Source: Massospora cicadina
Lineage: Eukaryota > Entomophthoromycota > Entomophthoromycetes > Entomophthorales > Entomophthoraceae
Length of the DNA stretch: 64,000 bases
Direction: 5' to 3'
Assembly: GCA_022478985.1 (NCBI GenBank)
Contig: JAKSZP010017346.1
Location: 1-64,000, forward strand
Shown: one piece after another, positions 33,620-46,765 of the stretch
How positions within the stretch are numbered: position 1 is the stretch's first letter
Layout of the letters: each line of letters opens with the position of its first letter
Notes under the pieces: generated by a model
What the model was told of the DNA's origin: nothing
The model's input: only the letters and a program-made list of their open reading frames with translations
The model's database searches: none
Position numbers and translations under genes: made by a program

Positions 33620-36600
33620 GTCGTTGAACATCGCTGGACTCAAGGCCTCTCCGTCCTGGGCTTGGAATTGAGTTTTTTAAAAAAAAATTACCCATGGACA
33701 TCCTGGCCATTTAGGAAGCCCACTGTCCACGCGGTGCAGAGGACGCATGGACAATCATGCTCCTCCCTTCCCTTTCCTTTTAATCACCGCACTGTGAGGT
33801 GCTTATTTGAGTGACCCATAATTTAAATTTATTTCATCAACATTGTACCTCAACAGCCATGTCCTTGTTTTATCCTTTTTGTGGGATGACAAAGTGCACG
33901 CTGTTGTTAACATATACACCCCAACCTGTGCACAAGCTTGTCAGTAATTCTTCTCAGCTGTTAATTCCCTCCCGCTTTCCCCTGACCCATTTGTTGTAGG
34001 AGACATGAACTGCTGGACCAACCCAGCCACCAACTGCTGGCCCTCGTCGCCTACACCCCCACAGGGGCACATAGAACTTTGCGTTCTAAAAGCCACTTTG
34101 GGATTGTTTGATACTCTGCCGCTTCATGCACCTCTGCTCACAAACATGTCCTGTCCCCATGTGCACAACAGCCAGCTGAGGTCTATGTCCCACATTGACC
34201 TTATTCTCGCACCATTGAAATTCCATTCCCAAATTGCCAATTTTACAACGACAAAACTCGATTTATCTGACCACAAAATGGTATCAGTTTCCTTCTCTTT
34301 GTCACAACCAGTGGCACAGGCGCCAAAGTGGTGCAAACTCTGCCCAGCCAAGATCACGTCACCCAGGTTTTCCTTGTGGGTGGACACCAAAACCTCGGCT
34401 CCAGAATTTACCACACTGTTATGTGCAGACCCATTTTCTACCTGGTCAACCTTCAAAGTGAACACCATCTGCCAGGCATGCCACATTTCATCACGTCGCT
34501 CTTGGGCTGCCTCAGCTATCATTTTGCACACACTGGCAGAAGTGGACCACCTGGAATCCAATGTCCCAGAGGCAGGCTACAGACCAGCTTGGGGTCAAAA
34601 GTGGACATAAGTGTCCGCTCACCTTAATGCACTGGTAAGACAACACAAACATTGGGTTTGTGTTCAAAATAAGGCAAAGCATATTAAATCAGGTGACACG
34701 TGCTCCACTTAATTTTTTTAAAATTTTTTGCACCACGACAGAGCTTGGCTTGCACACAGGTGAGGCAGCCAGACCACTTTGTTGCAGATACTTCGGCTGA
34801 AGTAGCAATCAAAGTACAAAATTTTTACTCTGAAATGTATCGCTCTGATCCAGTTCAGCCAACCAAAGTGGACAATTTTCTTGAAAGTGCACATATCCGC
34901 ACCATTTCCTGTTATCTGGAGTTGATGAAATTAATTTCTTGGGATGGACTCTGGTCTACTGTTTGTGGTGCACCATACAGGAAATTCCCAGGTCCAGACA
35001 GGATTCCTTATGTGTTCTATATAAATAATTAAAATATTTTTCCTCCTTGCTGCTCGCCTCAATAAACCAGTGCCTAATGGAGACACGCCTCCTCTCTTGA
35101 GGACAAGAGGCCTACACGATAACGTTATACAATAAAGAGGATAAGCTGGACTTGGCCAACTAGCTCTCCATATCACTTACTAACACAGATACTAAACATT
35201 TTACCAAAATCATGGCAAACCGTCTAAGGGTTGTTGCCTCTGCTCTCATTTCCACTGAGCAATTTGGTTTCATTCCCAAACGGTCTATTTGGGACAATAT
35301 ACACACCGTAGCCAACGTCTGCCAATCCACAGCTTCTGGAGAACTTGTTTTTTTAGACCAGCAGAAGGCCTATGATAGAGTCAACAGGAATTTACCTCAA
35401 AGCCTGCCTCAACAAGTTACACCTCCCCTATCGTTTCATTAATTGTGTGATGTTGCTCATGGAATCCGCCACAATGGCTGTGCGTGGTCTTGGCTTCCTC
35501 ACAATGTAGTTAGCCCTCTAAGCGGCATATGCCAAGGGGACCCTCTAAGCCCACTCTTATATAACTTCAGCCTTGCATCATTTCTTCGCAATGTAAATGC
35601 CCGCCTTACTGGTGTTCATGTGTAAGGCCAAGCACTGGTTAAAATGTTAGCGTTTGCTGATGATTGTGTGGTTAAAGTGTCTAACAATCATGATGCACGC
35701 GCGCTTAGCTACTATCCAGGTTTACTCCAGGGTAAGTAATGCTGCACTTAACACCTCCAAAACCGAAATTGTTCTCCTTGGTTGGTACCAAGCCCGCTGG
35801 TCCCCTACGTCCCATTTTCTACCTGCTTCAGTAACTTGCTCACGGGTTCGCTTGCCCTGCCCACCCCACACTGCCCTGCTCGTGCTCCCCTTTGTGCCAA
35901 GGGCCACCGCTGGTCCAGTCCGCCATTTGGGGGTGTTGCTGGAGGCGGGAGCGTACACCTAAATGGTGATGGAGCATCATATCCTAGACAACATTACAAA
36001 ATGCATAGCTTCCCTCAGATCCCGCAAAACATCCCTTACAGGCAGGGTAGTGCTAGCCAACTCTATGCTCCTTTCTAAAGTTTGGTTTGGGGCCCACGCC
36101 ATCACTTTTCCCCTTATTTCTTCAAGTCATTATATGCCCTTCTGCAAGGGTGGCTTTGATTAGGCCGCCCACCGCCAGTGCGCCTGGATGTCATGTTTGG
36201 CCCTCGCCATAGTGGTGGTATGGGCCTGCTCAACTATGAGGTCCACGCCGCAAAAAATGCTTGGCACCTGGATCGCTGCAGTCATCAGCCCAACGCTCTC
36301 TGCCCATCACTGGTCCTGCGCGGCCCACTCCAACTTCTCCCACGCCCTGGGCCTCAGCAAACCTACCCACCCCCATTCTCTGTTAAAATACCTTGCCTCA
36401 CACTCTTCTGATGCGGGTCTCATGGGACGTCGCCCCACTTCAAAAGAAATCTCCTCTTCATGCAGAGTGCTGAGTGGAGAATTTTCATCAGTGGGCACAC
36501 CACCCAGAAGGGGCGCCCTACTTCTCGGTTCACCCAGGAAGTACAAGGACAAGCCATTCTGAATGGAGTGATAACCATGAGGTCCGCTATCATAGCCATA

Positions 36601-37278
36601 ATGGACTACCTGGACATGTTGGACTTCCCCTACTCCCTCTATACCCAGAAAGCCATTTAGAATTATGCCCACCAACCTCTTCTGCAGCCACATATTCGTT
36701 CCCATGTGTGGCGCTTCTTGAGATGGGTATACCATACTGCCGAGCACTATAACGATTTGCACTCATCTTGTGTCATGTGTGGCCAGTATGGGACTTTGGT
36801 TCACCACCTGGAAGAGTGTCCTCCCTTAAAAGTGATATGGCGCGAGGTTCAGCGTCTCTTTCGCCAGTATCAGGCACAGATCTTCAACCTATCTAAGGAC
36901 ATCTTCGCCTTGTCCTTGGTTTTCCCTATACCACCTTCCCTCTGTGCCTTAGTGGTTGCAATCGCTATGTGGACTATCCACACGGTTGTCTTGGATGCTA
37001 TCTCAGGCTCTACTCCCACCCTCCAGGAAGCTGTACGTCAGTTCCAGTCGCACCTTGTGGACCACTTTCAAGATTGGATGTTTGGGTACCTACCATCCTG
37101 TCACCGCCAGTTGGTCTCATCCTGGTTTCCAGTTTGGTTCATCACTTCAGACCCCTTCCTACATATGTGCTCAATAGTGGCGCAAGCCCTTTCACACGTA
37201 ACCCCCTTCCATTTCTTGGCGTTCCCGCTGGCAGCAGGAAATAGCGTTTGCTTCTCTGGGGTGCCCTCCCCTTGCTGA
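33620..37278 (+). pseudogene. LINE copy 3 ORF2, broken
   Basis: The endonuclease is seen as LNIAGLKASPSW at the start, GDMNCWTNPAT near 34000 and LSDHKMVSVSFSL near 34270. RT appears in 35212-35960: SIWDNIHTVANVC, DQQKAYDRV, ICQGDPLSPLLYNF and the catalytic FADDC near 35655. The C-terminal zinc finger SSCVMCGQYGTLVHHLEEC is intact at about 36760-36820, followed by VIWREVQRLF. An inserted base near 35390, a TAA near 35622 and a TAA near 35958 are all shared with copy 4. Confidence 0.82.
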
Positions 37279-37366
37279 TGATAGTTTTGTTGGTTTACTT
37301 ATTGGAAGTGTCATCCCCTGGTTGGCCTTCCCCAAAATAAAATTTTAAATTGTAAATTTAAAATTT

Positions 37367-37373
37367 ATCTTAT
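37367..37373. repeat. Target-site duplication half, partner at 46766-46772
   Basis: ATCTTAT follows the 3' end of LINE copy 3; its reverse complement ATAAGAT precedes the 5' end of LINE copy 4. It is short, but both sides read on as the same G3 coding segment. Confidence 0.6.
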
Positions 37374-40170
37374 TGGGAATCTAACAGACCAAACCCTCCA
37401 AGTCCCTCAGTATGCCCTATTGCTTACATAAAACTATGTCAAAAAAATATTGATGACATGAGTTGTTTTCGCTCTCTACAAGGTTTAGGATTAGATCCCC
37501 TACCCACCATAGCCCTAATTGAAAGTAGAATTGGAGACAATCTCACCCCTAGTGAACGCTAGAACGTCAAAGATCTCCTTGAGGAGTATTGTGATATTTT
37601 TTTCTTGGGACCAATTGATTACAAAAATGACTGGGTTACGCACCAAATTTAGACCAATGATCACCCACCATTTATATCTTGTTCATACAGAAAATAAAGT
37701 GGAGGAAGATCAAGTGGCCTTGGAGTTACAGCGACTGTTGGAGGCTGAGTTATTTTTGCCCTCTAAAAGCCTGTGGGCTTCTCCGCTCATATCAATCTAG
37801 AAAAAGGATGGTGGCCACCGTGTTGTCATGGATTATTGCCACCTCAATTCAATCATAAGAAAAGATAGCTATCCATCGCCATGTATAGATGACTTCTTAC
37901 GCTTGATGTTGGGTTCTCACTATTTCTCAGCTCTGGATCTTTCCAGCAGGTACTGAAAAGTCACTTTATTGCTGAAGGTTTGGGAAAAATGCACCCTCAT
38001 CTCAAGCGAATAATTATTTGAGCCCGCTCAGATGCCGCAGGGGTTATGTAAAGCCCCTGATACCTTCCTACGCGCCATGGACAGACATTTAGGTGATTTA
38101 AAACGTTCTTGTGTGCTAATTTATTTCAACAATATTTACCGTTTTTGATAACCTTTACCAAACACTTATTTCATCTCAGGCAAGCTTTCCAGCAGTTACA
38201 GCAAGCTTCATTAAAACTAAAGCCGTCAAGATGCTCTTCTTTCAGAATAAAATGGATTTTTAGGCCATAAGGTAGGTAACGCCAGAATATCTCAAATGGA
38301 TAACAAGATCCTGGCAATTTTCAAGATTTCCCCCTAAATCCCTACAAGACGTACAAGTTTTTTGAGGATGGTGGAAAATTAGCGCCAGATTATTCCCCAT
38401 TTTTATGACACCGACTAGGCTATAGTATATTTATTGAATAAAGGGATACCTTTCCAGTTAAAAGAAGAAAAACAGCAGGCCTTTGGCCTGCTACATGTCT
38501 CTTTTCCACTTTCCAGTACTTATAAATCTTAATTTTTATAAATCTTTTCTCGTCTTTACCAGAGCTAGCAATATAGCCATTATATCCATACTATTGCAGC
38601 ACAACAAAAACTTAGTGGACTATCCTATCAGCTATTATAGCAAAAATCTTACCAGAGCTGAATGCAACTATAGCATTATAGAATGCAAATAATTGGTGGT
38701 ACTACTGGCTGTTAAGCATTTCCAACCTTATTTATATGAAAAACATTTCACCATAATTACCAATCATGATTTCTTGTGATGGCTACAGCAAATAAAGGAC
38801 CCTGACGGGAGGTTAGTCTGCTGGGCGTTAAAACTTCAAACTACAATTTTCCATTATTCATTGACCAGGGCTGATACACCAAAATGTGGATTGCCTATCC
38901 CAGCTTTACATATTAACTTTAACTGATTCTGAAGAGGATCAACTCTACAACATCCTAACTCAATTGCAATTATGGAAAGACAAATCCCTAAACCTTCAAA
39001 AAGAACTAGCAAAAAGATCAGCGAATCTTCAAGTCAAAACGGCCAACTGTACAAACTTGTGTACCAAAAATGGTTGCTCTATGTTTGACCTTCAGCTCAA
39101 ACTGATGTCATATTGGAGGGATTTGGCAAATCAGCTATGAGGGAATTCAGAAAATTTACCAGTGGCTCAAGACTCATTGTTACTGGTAAGATGGCTTGTT
39201 TCAATCCAGGATGTATTGGAGTCTAGCCTGATATGTAAAACTAAGCCGGACCTAATCTCCAATCTCAACTTCCAGTGGTTCCAACTTGTGCTCCCTTCCA
39301 TACTATTAGCATTGATGTTGTTGCCTCTCCCTCAATCCTCTAATGGTCATCAGTTCCTCCTTATGGCCGTGGATCATTTAACTAAGTGGATCAAAGCCAT
39401 ATTGCTACCATTTGCTTTAGCAAAAGCTACTGCCACATTCTTATATAATTGGATTATCACCCAGCATGGGTGTCATAACATAATTTTCTCCAATAATGAT
39501 CAAAACTATCAAACATTGCTGGTGAATGATTTATATGAACTGATGGGATCCACCCAGGTATTTCCACCCCTACCATCCTGCAACCAATGAAATGGTAGAT
39601 CGGAAAATGGTACTATAAATGCAAACCTTCATAAAATGGCTATGACTGACCCTCTTCACTGGCCTCAATATTTGCCTAGTGCAATTCTGGCCTATAAATT
39701 AGCTATCATCAAATAATTAAGATTTCACCCTTCCAAGTATTGTATGAAAGAAATCCCCAGCTGCCTTCTAAAGTGCAGGCCAGGTTAGATCAAGCACTAA
39801 CTGACGCCCCTGAAGTTACTATGCAAAGCATTGCTAATGAAATAATCTGACTTCAGGCTCTAGTTTCCAAGAACTTATCTGCTACAACTAGTAGAGAAAT
39901 AGTCAGTTTGATGACAAACATGAACCTCTGATACCTTCCAGATGGGTGACTTAGCCCTTTTCTACCACCATTGGTTGAGAGGTCATGATATCAAATTGGG
40001 CACCAACTGGTGGGTCCTACAAATTCATTTATAAGTGGGGCAACAACACATAATTGTAGAGGTCGTTTTGGGTACTGAGTAAAATTGAATACATATTCAT
40101 TCCTCCATCCATTTCCACCCCTACGCCAAGATCTGGAGGGTTGTTGTCATATTTCCTAACCAAATCAAAG
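37367..40170 (+). pseudogene. G3 pol half: RT, RNase H and integrase
   Basis: The segment begins ATCTTATTGGGAATCT, encoding the LLGNL-like linker just after the point where the 5' half of G3 breaks off at 46766. RT follows (LQRLLEAELFLPSKSLWASPL near 37725-37790; LDLSSRY near 37940), then RNase H in 38483-38890 (TRASNIAIISILLQHNKNL, NCKYDFL-like remnants) and integrase in 39162-39590 (LMAVDHLTKWIKAI). All parts carry stops and shifts. It is related to G1 by its RNase H and linker. It now lies on the plus strand, opposite to its own gag half. Confidence 0.72.
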
Positions 40171-40229
40171 ATTTGCATGAGTCAGGTGACAGAAATTGAA
40201 CCTGATCAGTTAAAATAGCTGAAACCAGT

Positions 40230-40340
40230 AACATAGATAATCCCCAACAAATTTCAAGCCTTTTCAATATTGAAGACAATCCCCAAGTAATCTTGAGCCC
40301 TCTCAATATTAGGGACAATCCCCAACTATTGCGTTCAAAT
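40230..40340 (+). repeat. 39-bp tandem repeat, in frame (13 codons per unit)
   Basis: Units restart at 40239, 40278 and 40317 with AATCCCCAA. The plus strand reads DNPQQISSLFN, DNPQVILSPLN and DNPQLLRSN, separated by NI plus one or two residues. The unit is a multiple of three and the encoded pattern is conserved better than expected by chance. Confidence 0.75.
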
Positions 40341-41487
40341 ATTATTCGCCTGAAACCTCCTAATTTTGTGGTTCAAACCCAATTCATGCGGCAAGCAAAT
40401 CCTATTTGACTGAGATGACTAGCCTGCCGCAGAATCCCAAATTTTTAACCATTATAGATCTTAGCTTGACCACTTGAAGATGGACTGGGTAATATCCCTG
40501 ATCTCCCTTATGATTTTGATTCTAAGTAAATCAATATTACACTCTTTTTAGCCATTTAAGTTAAATTGGCCTACTCTGTTTATTTAGGGAAAATAACAAT
40601 TAGGATCTATGACTCCAGGGACGTTAACCTGAGAAAAGATTTTCCATCTAAGGAAAGCAAATGCGTACAAATCCAGCACCCAGGAACTTAAAGTTTCCTA
40701 ACCCTATAACTTAAAAAGGACAAGTGGTCTAAACCCCTTAGTCCTGACAGTGGTTTCAACTCACAGTGGACCTGGTTTTCATTTCCCCCTAATCTGCCCT
40801 TTAACTTTGCAGTAAGAGACATCATTGAAATTTTGGGTTACAGAGTAGCTATCTAAGAAATTCATCTTTCAGAGTATCTCTTCAGTATTCTTTGACTTCT
40901 CTTTGAGAAAAGTGAACGATACTTCATACCCTTGCATAGATTATGGTAACTTGACTAATGTCACCATACCCAATATAAATCCCATTCCTATGGAGTCACC
41001 AATTGCCCCCTATGTGAAAAAGGCCAAAGTATTTTTCCAAACTGTTTTGCTTGAATGCCTATAAATAAATCTGCATCAAAAAGAGGCAAGAATAGCTCAA
41101 TGCATTCTATACCATGAAAAATATTTTCTATCCTTTGCCATGCCTTTTAGGCTTGAGAATGCACCTGCAATTTTTTACCGCTGTATTGATGTAAACAAGA
41201 AGAGTTGTTAGGTGTATGCGCTATAGCCTATATGGGCAACATCCTGGTTTCTCCCTTAATCAAGCATCCCATGAGATTCACCTATTTCAAGTGGTAGAGC
41301 ATCTAGGAGCATCAGACTTGACGCTAAAAATCAGTAAGTGTGAGTTTTTAAGTTTCAGGTCACCTTCTTGGGCAATATCTTTTTTGATAAATACCATATA
41401 ATCACTACAGATAAGGAGAAAGCAATTTGTAATTGGCTCACACCAGCTTCTGTTAAGGAATTAAGAAGCTTTTGGGGGACGTGTTTA

Positions 41488-41501
41488 TTCCTCATGAAGT
41501 T
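41488..41501. repeat. Target-site duplication half, partner at 32089-32102
   Basis: TTCCTCATGAAGTT is the reverse complement of the 14 bases before LINE copy 3. In G6 both encode FLMKF of the RT/RNase H connection. Confidence 0.8.
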
Positions 41502-41589
41502 TTTTAAAATTTTACATTTTATTTGAGGAAAAATGACCAGGGGACGGTCACTTCTGATATGTAAACCAACAAAACTAACATCAGTAAGG

Positions 41590-44500
41590 GGAGGGCACCC
41601 CAGAGAAGCAAACGCTATTTCCTGCTGCCAGCGGGAACGCCAAGAAATGGAAGGGGGTTACGTGTGAAAGGGCTTGCGCCACTATTGAGCACATATGTAG
41701 GAATGGGTCTGAAGTGATGAACAAAACGGAAACCAGGATGAGACCAACTGGCGGTGACAGGATGGTAGGTACCCAAACATCTAATCTTGAAAGTGGTCCA
41801 CAAGGTGCGACTGGAGCTGACTTACAGCTTATTGGAGGGTGGGAGTAGAGCCTGAGATAGCATCCAAGACAACCGTGTGGATAGTCCACATAGCGATTGC
41901 AACCACTAAGGCACAGAGGGAAGGTGGTATAGGGAAAACCAAGGACAAGGCGAAGATGTCCTTAGATAGGTTGAAGATCTGTGCCTGATACTGGCGAAAG
42001 AGACGCTGAACCTCGCACCATATCACTTTTGAGGGAGGGCACTCTTCCAGGTGGTGAACCAAAGTCCCATACTGGCCACACATGACACAAGATGAGTGCA
42101 AATCGTTATAGTGCTCGGCAGTATGGTATACCCATCTCAAGAAGCGCCACACATGGGAACGAATATGTGGCTGCAGAAGAGGTTGGTGGGCATAATTCTA
42201 AATGGCTTTCTGGGTATAGAGGGAGTAGGGAAGTCCAACATGTCCAGGTAGTCCACCATGGCTATGATAGCGGACCTCATGGTTATCACTCTATTCAGAA
42301 TGGCTTGTCCTTGTACTTCCTGGGTGAACCGAGAAGTAGGGCGCCCCTTCTGGGTGGTGTGCCCACTGATGAAAATTCTCCACTCAGCACTCTGCATGAA
42401 GAGGAGAATTCTTTTGAAGTGGGGCGACGTCCCATGAGACCCGCATCAGAAGAGTGTGAGGCAAGGTATTTTAACAGAGAATGGGGGTGGGTAGGTTTGC
42501 TGAGGCCCAGGGCGTGGGAGAAGTCGGAGTGGGCCGCGCAGGACCAGTGATGGGCAGAGAGCGTTGGGTTGATGACTGCAGCGATCCAGGTGCCAAGCAT
42601 TTTTTGCGGCGTGGACCTCATAGTTGAGCAGGCCCATACCATCACTATGGCGAGGGCCAAACATGACATCCGGGTGCACTGGCGGTGGGCGGCCTAATCA
42701 AAGCCACCCTTGCAGAAGGGCATATAATGACTTGAAGAAATAAGGGGAAAAGTGATGGCGTGGGCCCCAAACCAAACTTTAGAAAGGAGCATAGAGTTGG
42801 CTAGCACTACCCTGCCTGTAAGGGATGTTTTGCGGGATCTGAGGGAAGCTATGCATTTTGTAATGTTGTCTAGGATATGATGCTCCATCACCATTTAGGT
42901 GTACGCTCCCGCCTCCAGCAACACCCCCAAATGGCGGACTGGACCAGCGGTGGCCCTTGGCACAAAGGGGAGCACGAGCAGGGCAGTGTGGGGTGGGCAG
43001 GGCAAGCGAACCCGTGAGCAAGTTACTGAAGCAGGTAGAAAATGGGACGTAGGGGACCAGCGGGCTTGGTACCAACCAAGGAGAACAATTTCGGTTTTGG
43101 AGGTGTTAAGTGCAGCATTACTTACCCTGGAGTAAACCTGGATAGTAGCTAAGCGCGCGTGCATCATGATTGTTAGACACTTTAACCACACAATCATCAG
43201 CAAACGCTAACATTTTAACCAGTGCTTGGCCTTACACATGAACACCAGTAAGGCGGGCATTTACATTGCGAAGAAATGATGCAAGGCTGAAGTTATATAA
43301 GAGTGGGCTTAGAGGGTCCCCTTGGCATATGCCGCTTAGAGGGCTAACTACATCCGTGAGGAAGCCAAGACCACGCACAGCCATTGTGGCGGATTCCATG
43401 AGCAACATCACACAATTAATGAAACGATAGGGGAGGTGTAACTTGTTGAGGCAGGCTTTGAGGTAAATTCCTGTTGACTCTATCATAGGCCTTCTGCTGG
43501 TCTAAAAAACAAGTTCTCCAGAAGCTGTGGATTGGCAGACGTTGGCTACGGTGTGTGTGCTGTCCCAAATAGACCATTTGGGAATGAAAACAAATTGCTC
43601 AGTGGAAATGAGAGCAGAGGCAACAACCCTTAGACGGTTTGCTATGATTTTGGTAAAATGTTTAGTATCTGTGTTAGTAAGTGATATGGGGAGCCAGTTG
43701 GCCAAGTCCAGCTTATCCCCTTTATTGTACAACGTTATCGTGTAGGCCTCTTGTCCTCAAGGGAGGAGGCGTGTCTCCATTAGGCACTGGTTTATTGAGG
43801 CGAGCAGCAAGGAGGAAAAATATTTTAAATATTTTTATAGAACACATAAGGAATCCTGTCTGGACCTGGGAATTTCCTGTATGGTGCACCACAAACAGTA
43901 GACCAGAGTCCATCCCAAGAAATTAATTTCATCAACTCCAGATAACAGGAAATGGTGCGGATATGTGCACTTTCAAGGAAATTGTCCACTTTGGCTGGCT
44001 GAACTGGATCAGAGCAATACATTACAGAGTAAAAATTTTGTACTTTGATTGCTACTTCAGCTGAAGTATCTGAAATGGAGTGGTCTAGCCTCTTCACCTG
44101 TTTGCAGGACAAGCTCTGGCGTGGTGTAAATAATTTTCAAAAAAAGTAAGTGGAGCACTTGTCGCCTGCTGTTATATGCTTTGCCTTATACAAAACACAA
44201 ACCCAATGTTTGTGTTGTATTACCAGTGCATTGAGGCAAGAGGACACTTCTGCCTACTTACAACCCCAAGCTGGGATGTAGCCTTCCGCTGGGACATTGT
44301 ATTCCAGGTGGTCCACTTCTGCCAGCATGCACGAAATGACTGCCAAGGCAGCCTGAGAGCGACGTGATGAGATGTGGCATGACTGGTGGATGGTGTTCGC
44401 TTTACTGGTTGACCAGGTGGAAAGTGGGTTTGCACATAGCGGTGGGGTAAATTCTGGAGACAAGGTCTCAGTGTCCACCCAAGTAGAAAACCTGGGCAAC

Positions 44501-45246
44501 GTGATCTTGGCTAGGCAGAGTTTGCACCATTTCAGTGCCTGTGCCACTGGATGTGACAAAGAGAAGGAAACTGATACCATCCTGTGGTCAGATAAATTGA
44601 GTTTCATCGTTGTAAAGTGGGCAACTTGGAACTAAAATTTCAACAGTGCAAGGATAAGGTCAATGTGGGACATAGACCTCAGATGGCCGTTGTGCACATG
44701 AAGATGAGACATGTTTGAGAGTAGTGGTGCATGAGGTGCCAGAGTATCAAACAACCCCAAAGTGGCTTTTAGAACGCGAAGTTCTATATGCCCCTGTGGG
44801 GGTGTAGGTGACAAGGGCCAGCGGTCTGTGGCTGGGTTGGTCCAGCAGTTCATGTCTCCTACAACAAATGGGTGAGGGGGAAGCATAAGGGAATTAACAG
44901 CTGAGAAGAATTCCTGATGAGCTCGTGCACAGGTTGGGGTGTATACGTTAACAACAGCGTGCACTTTGTCATCTCACAAAAAGGATACAATAAGGACACG
45001 GCCATCAAGGTATGATGTTGATGAAGTAATTTAAAATTATGGGTCACTTGAACAAGCACCCCACAGTGTGGTAACCCAAAAGGAAAGGGAAGGGAGGAGC
45101 ATGGTTGCCCATGTGTCCTCTGCACTGCAAAGACAGTGGGTTTCCTGAATGGCCAGGATATCAATGGGTAAACTATTTTTTAAAAACTCAGTTTTCTAGC
45201 ATGGGACGGTGAGGTCTTGAGTCCAGCCATGTTCAACGTCCCTATA
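41590..45246 (-). pseudogene. LINE copy 4 ORF2, broken
   Basis: The endonuclease start (LNMAGLKTSPSHARKLSF near 45240), GDMNCWTNPATDRW near 44855 and LSDHRMVSVSFSL near 44600 are readable. RT blocks include SIWDSTHTVANVC and ICQGDPLSPLLYNF; the catalytic FADDC lies near 43195. The zinc finger SSCVMCGQYGTLVHHLEEC is near 42070. The insertion near 43465, TAA near 43235 and TAA near 42895 are the same lesions as in copy 3, so they cannot all have arisen independently. Confidence 0.82.
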
Positions 45247-45258
45247 GTAAAGGCTCCC

Positions 45259-45300
45259 CCCTTGCACCTTAGGTGCAAGGGAAGGGCACCCGTGCCCTTC
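45259..45300 (-). promoter_or_regulatory. Inter-ORF twin hairpin of LINE copy 4 (two perfect stems)
   Basis: Positions 45259-45281 form a perfect inverted repeat with 11-base arms (CCCTTGCACCT on the plus strand) around one base. Positions 45281-45300 form a second one with 9-base arms (GAAGGGCAC with GTGCCCTTC) around 2 bases. This is the best-preserved example in the window. Confidence 0.75.
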
Positions 45301-45319
45301 AGCCTTCTCTCTTTTGGCA

Positions 45320-46664
45320 TGTCACTATATGGCAGCACAGGTATTCTGTGCAACAGAGTACGGTTCATTATGGGTAGCCTTCACGGTGGGGTTGACGTTG
45401 GCTTTTGCCTTCTGCTTATTTCCCCCTTGGATATTTTTGTTTTTTTTGTGTGGGGTGCACTTGCGGTGCACCATTGCCTGTTGACAAAATTTTGGAAGGT
45501 AGATTGGTGTGTGACTTGGTTTTATTTGAGGCTTGGTGGCATTGGGTGGGTGAAACTGAATCACCCATTGGGTCGTCAGCTTGGGTGGCCCAATCTGATT
45601 GACGGAGGGATTCATGAGCTGCTTCCACAGTGGATGACCCAATGTCATCATAGAGCTTGGTGGGCGGGATCATGGATGTGGCCATGGCTGCCCTTGGCCA
45701 CCGTTCTACGGGCCTGCTTGGCCTTCTTACAATCCTGCGGAGACACAGGTTTCACTTGAATGTAGCACCCAGGCGCGCCCCACAGGAATGCTGCATCAGA
45801 GTCTATTGCCAGTTCATAGTGCCTGTCTGCACCGCATATTGCATCTGGGATGATTTCAGTTTGAGTAATAACCTCCTTGGTGGGGCAGGTATAGGCCTTG
45901 TAGCCAAAAGCATGACAGAAGGTGCAGATAGGAGGCGCGCTATCTACAGTGACCCAGAATGGGCGGGATTCTTGCCCATTAATTTCCACAAAAGTGGTGT
46001 GGGGGATTTGAGTCAAATCTCTGTTACCCCCACGGATGCGGTGAGAACAGCAATTGCTTTGCCCATGCTCAGTCTGGCATGAGCATAAAGTGCTGCATCT
46101 CAAAGGATTGGATTTCCCCATATTCAGTGAGCCCAGACTTCAGGTGGTGCTCCAGCACAGTGTGCTTGATTTGTTGTACATAGGAAGTCAAAAGTAACAA
46201 AAATTTGGTTGGATTTAGCCCAGCGAGTGCACTTTGTGTTGACTGCCCATTGACCATCTGAGAGTTCCACCACCACCCGCACTTTTGCAGCTTCATCTGC
46301 TGCACTTTTGTTTTTGAACCCAAGATCCAGCCACCCGTGAGGCATGGAGTGCGGTGCAATGTACACTGCATTCAGAAAATGTGTGTGTACATCTCCACAA
46401 ACCTAATCCCAAAGCGTCATTTGTTGTATATACAGGAAGACTCGCACCCCATGCTCCACTGATGATAGTGGTTGGGAGTGCGGTGTATTGATGAACTGGT
46501 TGCAGTGCGCTTGCCAGGCCAAAATTTCCAGAGAAATGTTAACCGCGGTTTTTTACTATTAACTTTATCTAGGTCTCCAGTTTTGCTGGGGCATTTATGA
46601 TACTTGGTTGGTGTGGGGCCTGCACCTGTTCTTTAACTTTTCTTCATTAACTGTTACCTGACAT
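45320..46664 (-). pseudogene. LINE copy 4 ORF1, broken
   Basis: The ATG at 46664 is followed by a stop after five codons. Later pieces are recognisable: GWLDLGFKNKSAADEAAKV near 46300, ILPF-like RT-unrelated blocks matching copy 3, and the zinc knuckle CTFCHAFGYKAYTC near 45920. The last keeps Tyr at the expected His position, as in copy 3. Frameshifts divide the rest. Confidence 0.78.
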
Positions 46665-46765
46665 TGGCTGCACACTAATCTCCTCAATAAGATTATCAAA
46701 CTTACCTAGATTTGAATCAAATATGTTGCAAAAGTGTTTGAAACAAGAGAGAAAAGTTTCCCTTA

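Larger units (their letters stand above)
32103..37366 (+). mobile_element. LINE copy 3, full length, degenerate
   Basis: It begins GGGAAACTTTTCTCTC, as copy 4 does, and ends with an A/T-rich tail at about 37366. It contains decayed ORF1, a clear twin hairpin and decayed ORF2. It is most similar to copy 4, in opposite orientation. The 5' flank is G6 but the 3' flank is G3, so the copy appears to be a recombinant. Confidence 0.88.
40170..41501 (+). pseudogene. G6: 5' half of pol, through RT palm
   Basis: RT starts near 40890 (VNDTSYPCIDYGNLTNVTIP), continues with FAMPFRLENAPAIFYRCID near 41130, the former catalytic box as AYMGNILVS near 41225 (both Asp lost), LTLKISKCEF near 41330 and ELRSFWGTCLFLMKF at the end. 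It stops at 41501 exactly where G6 resumes at 32102. Upstream lies an in-frame tandem repeat. Stops are frequent. Confidence 0.7.
41502..46765 (-). mobile_element. LINE copy 4, full length, degenerate, inverted relative to copy 3
   Basis: It runs on the minus strand from AAGGGAAACTTTTCTC at 46765 to an A/T-rich tail near 41502. ORF order, hairpins and lesions match copy 3. Identity with copy 3 is nearly complete over 41575-43500 and clearly lower on both sides. Confidence 0.88.

Noticed and set aside
32103..46765. Two recent, independent insertions as the reason for LINE 3 and 4 similarity
   Set aside because: The copies share disabling lesions in the similar tract but are diverged on both sides of it, and their target duplications are swapped.
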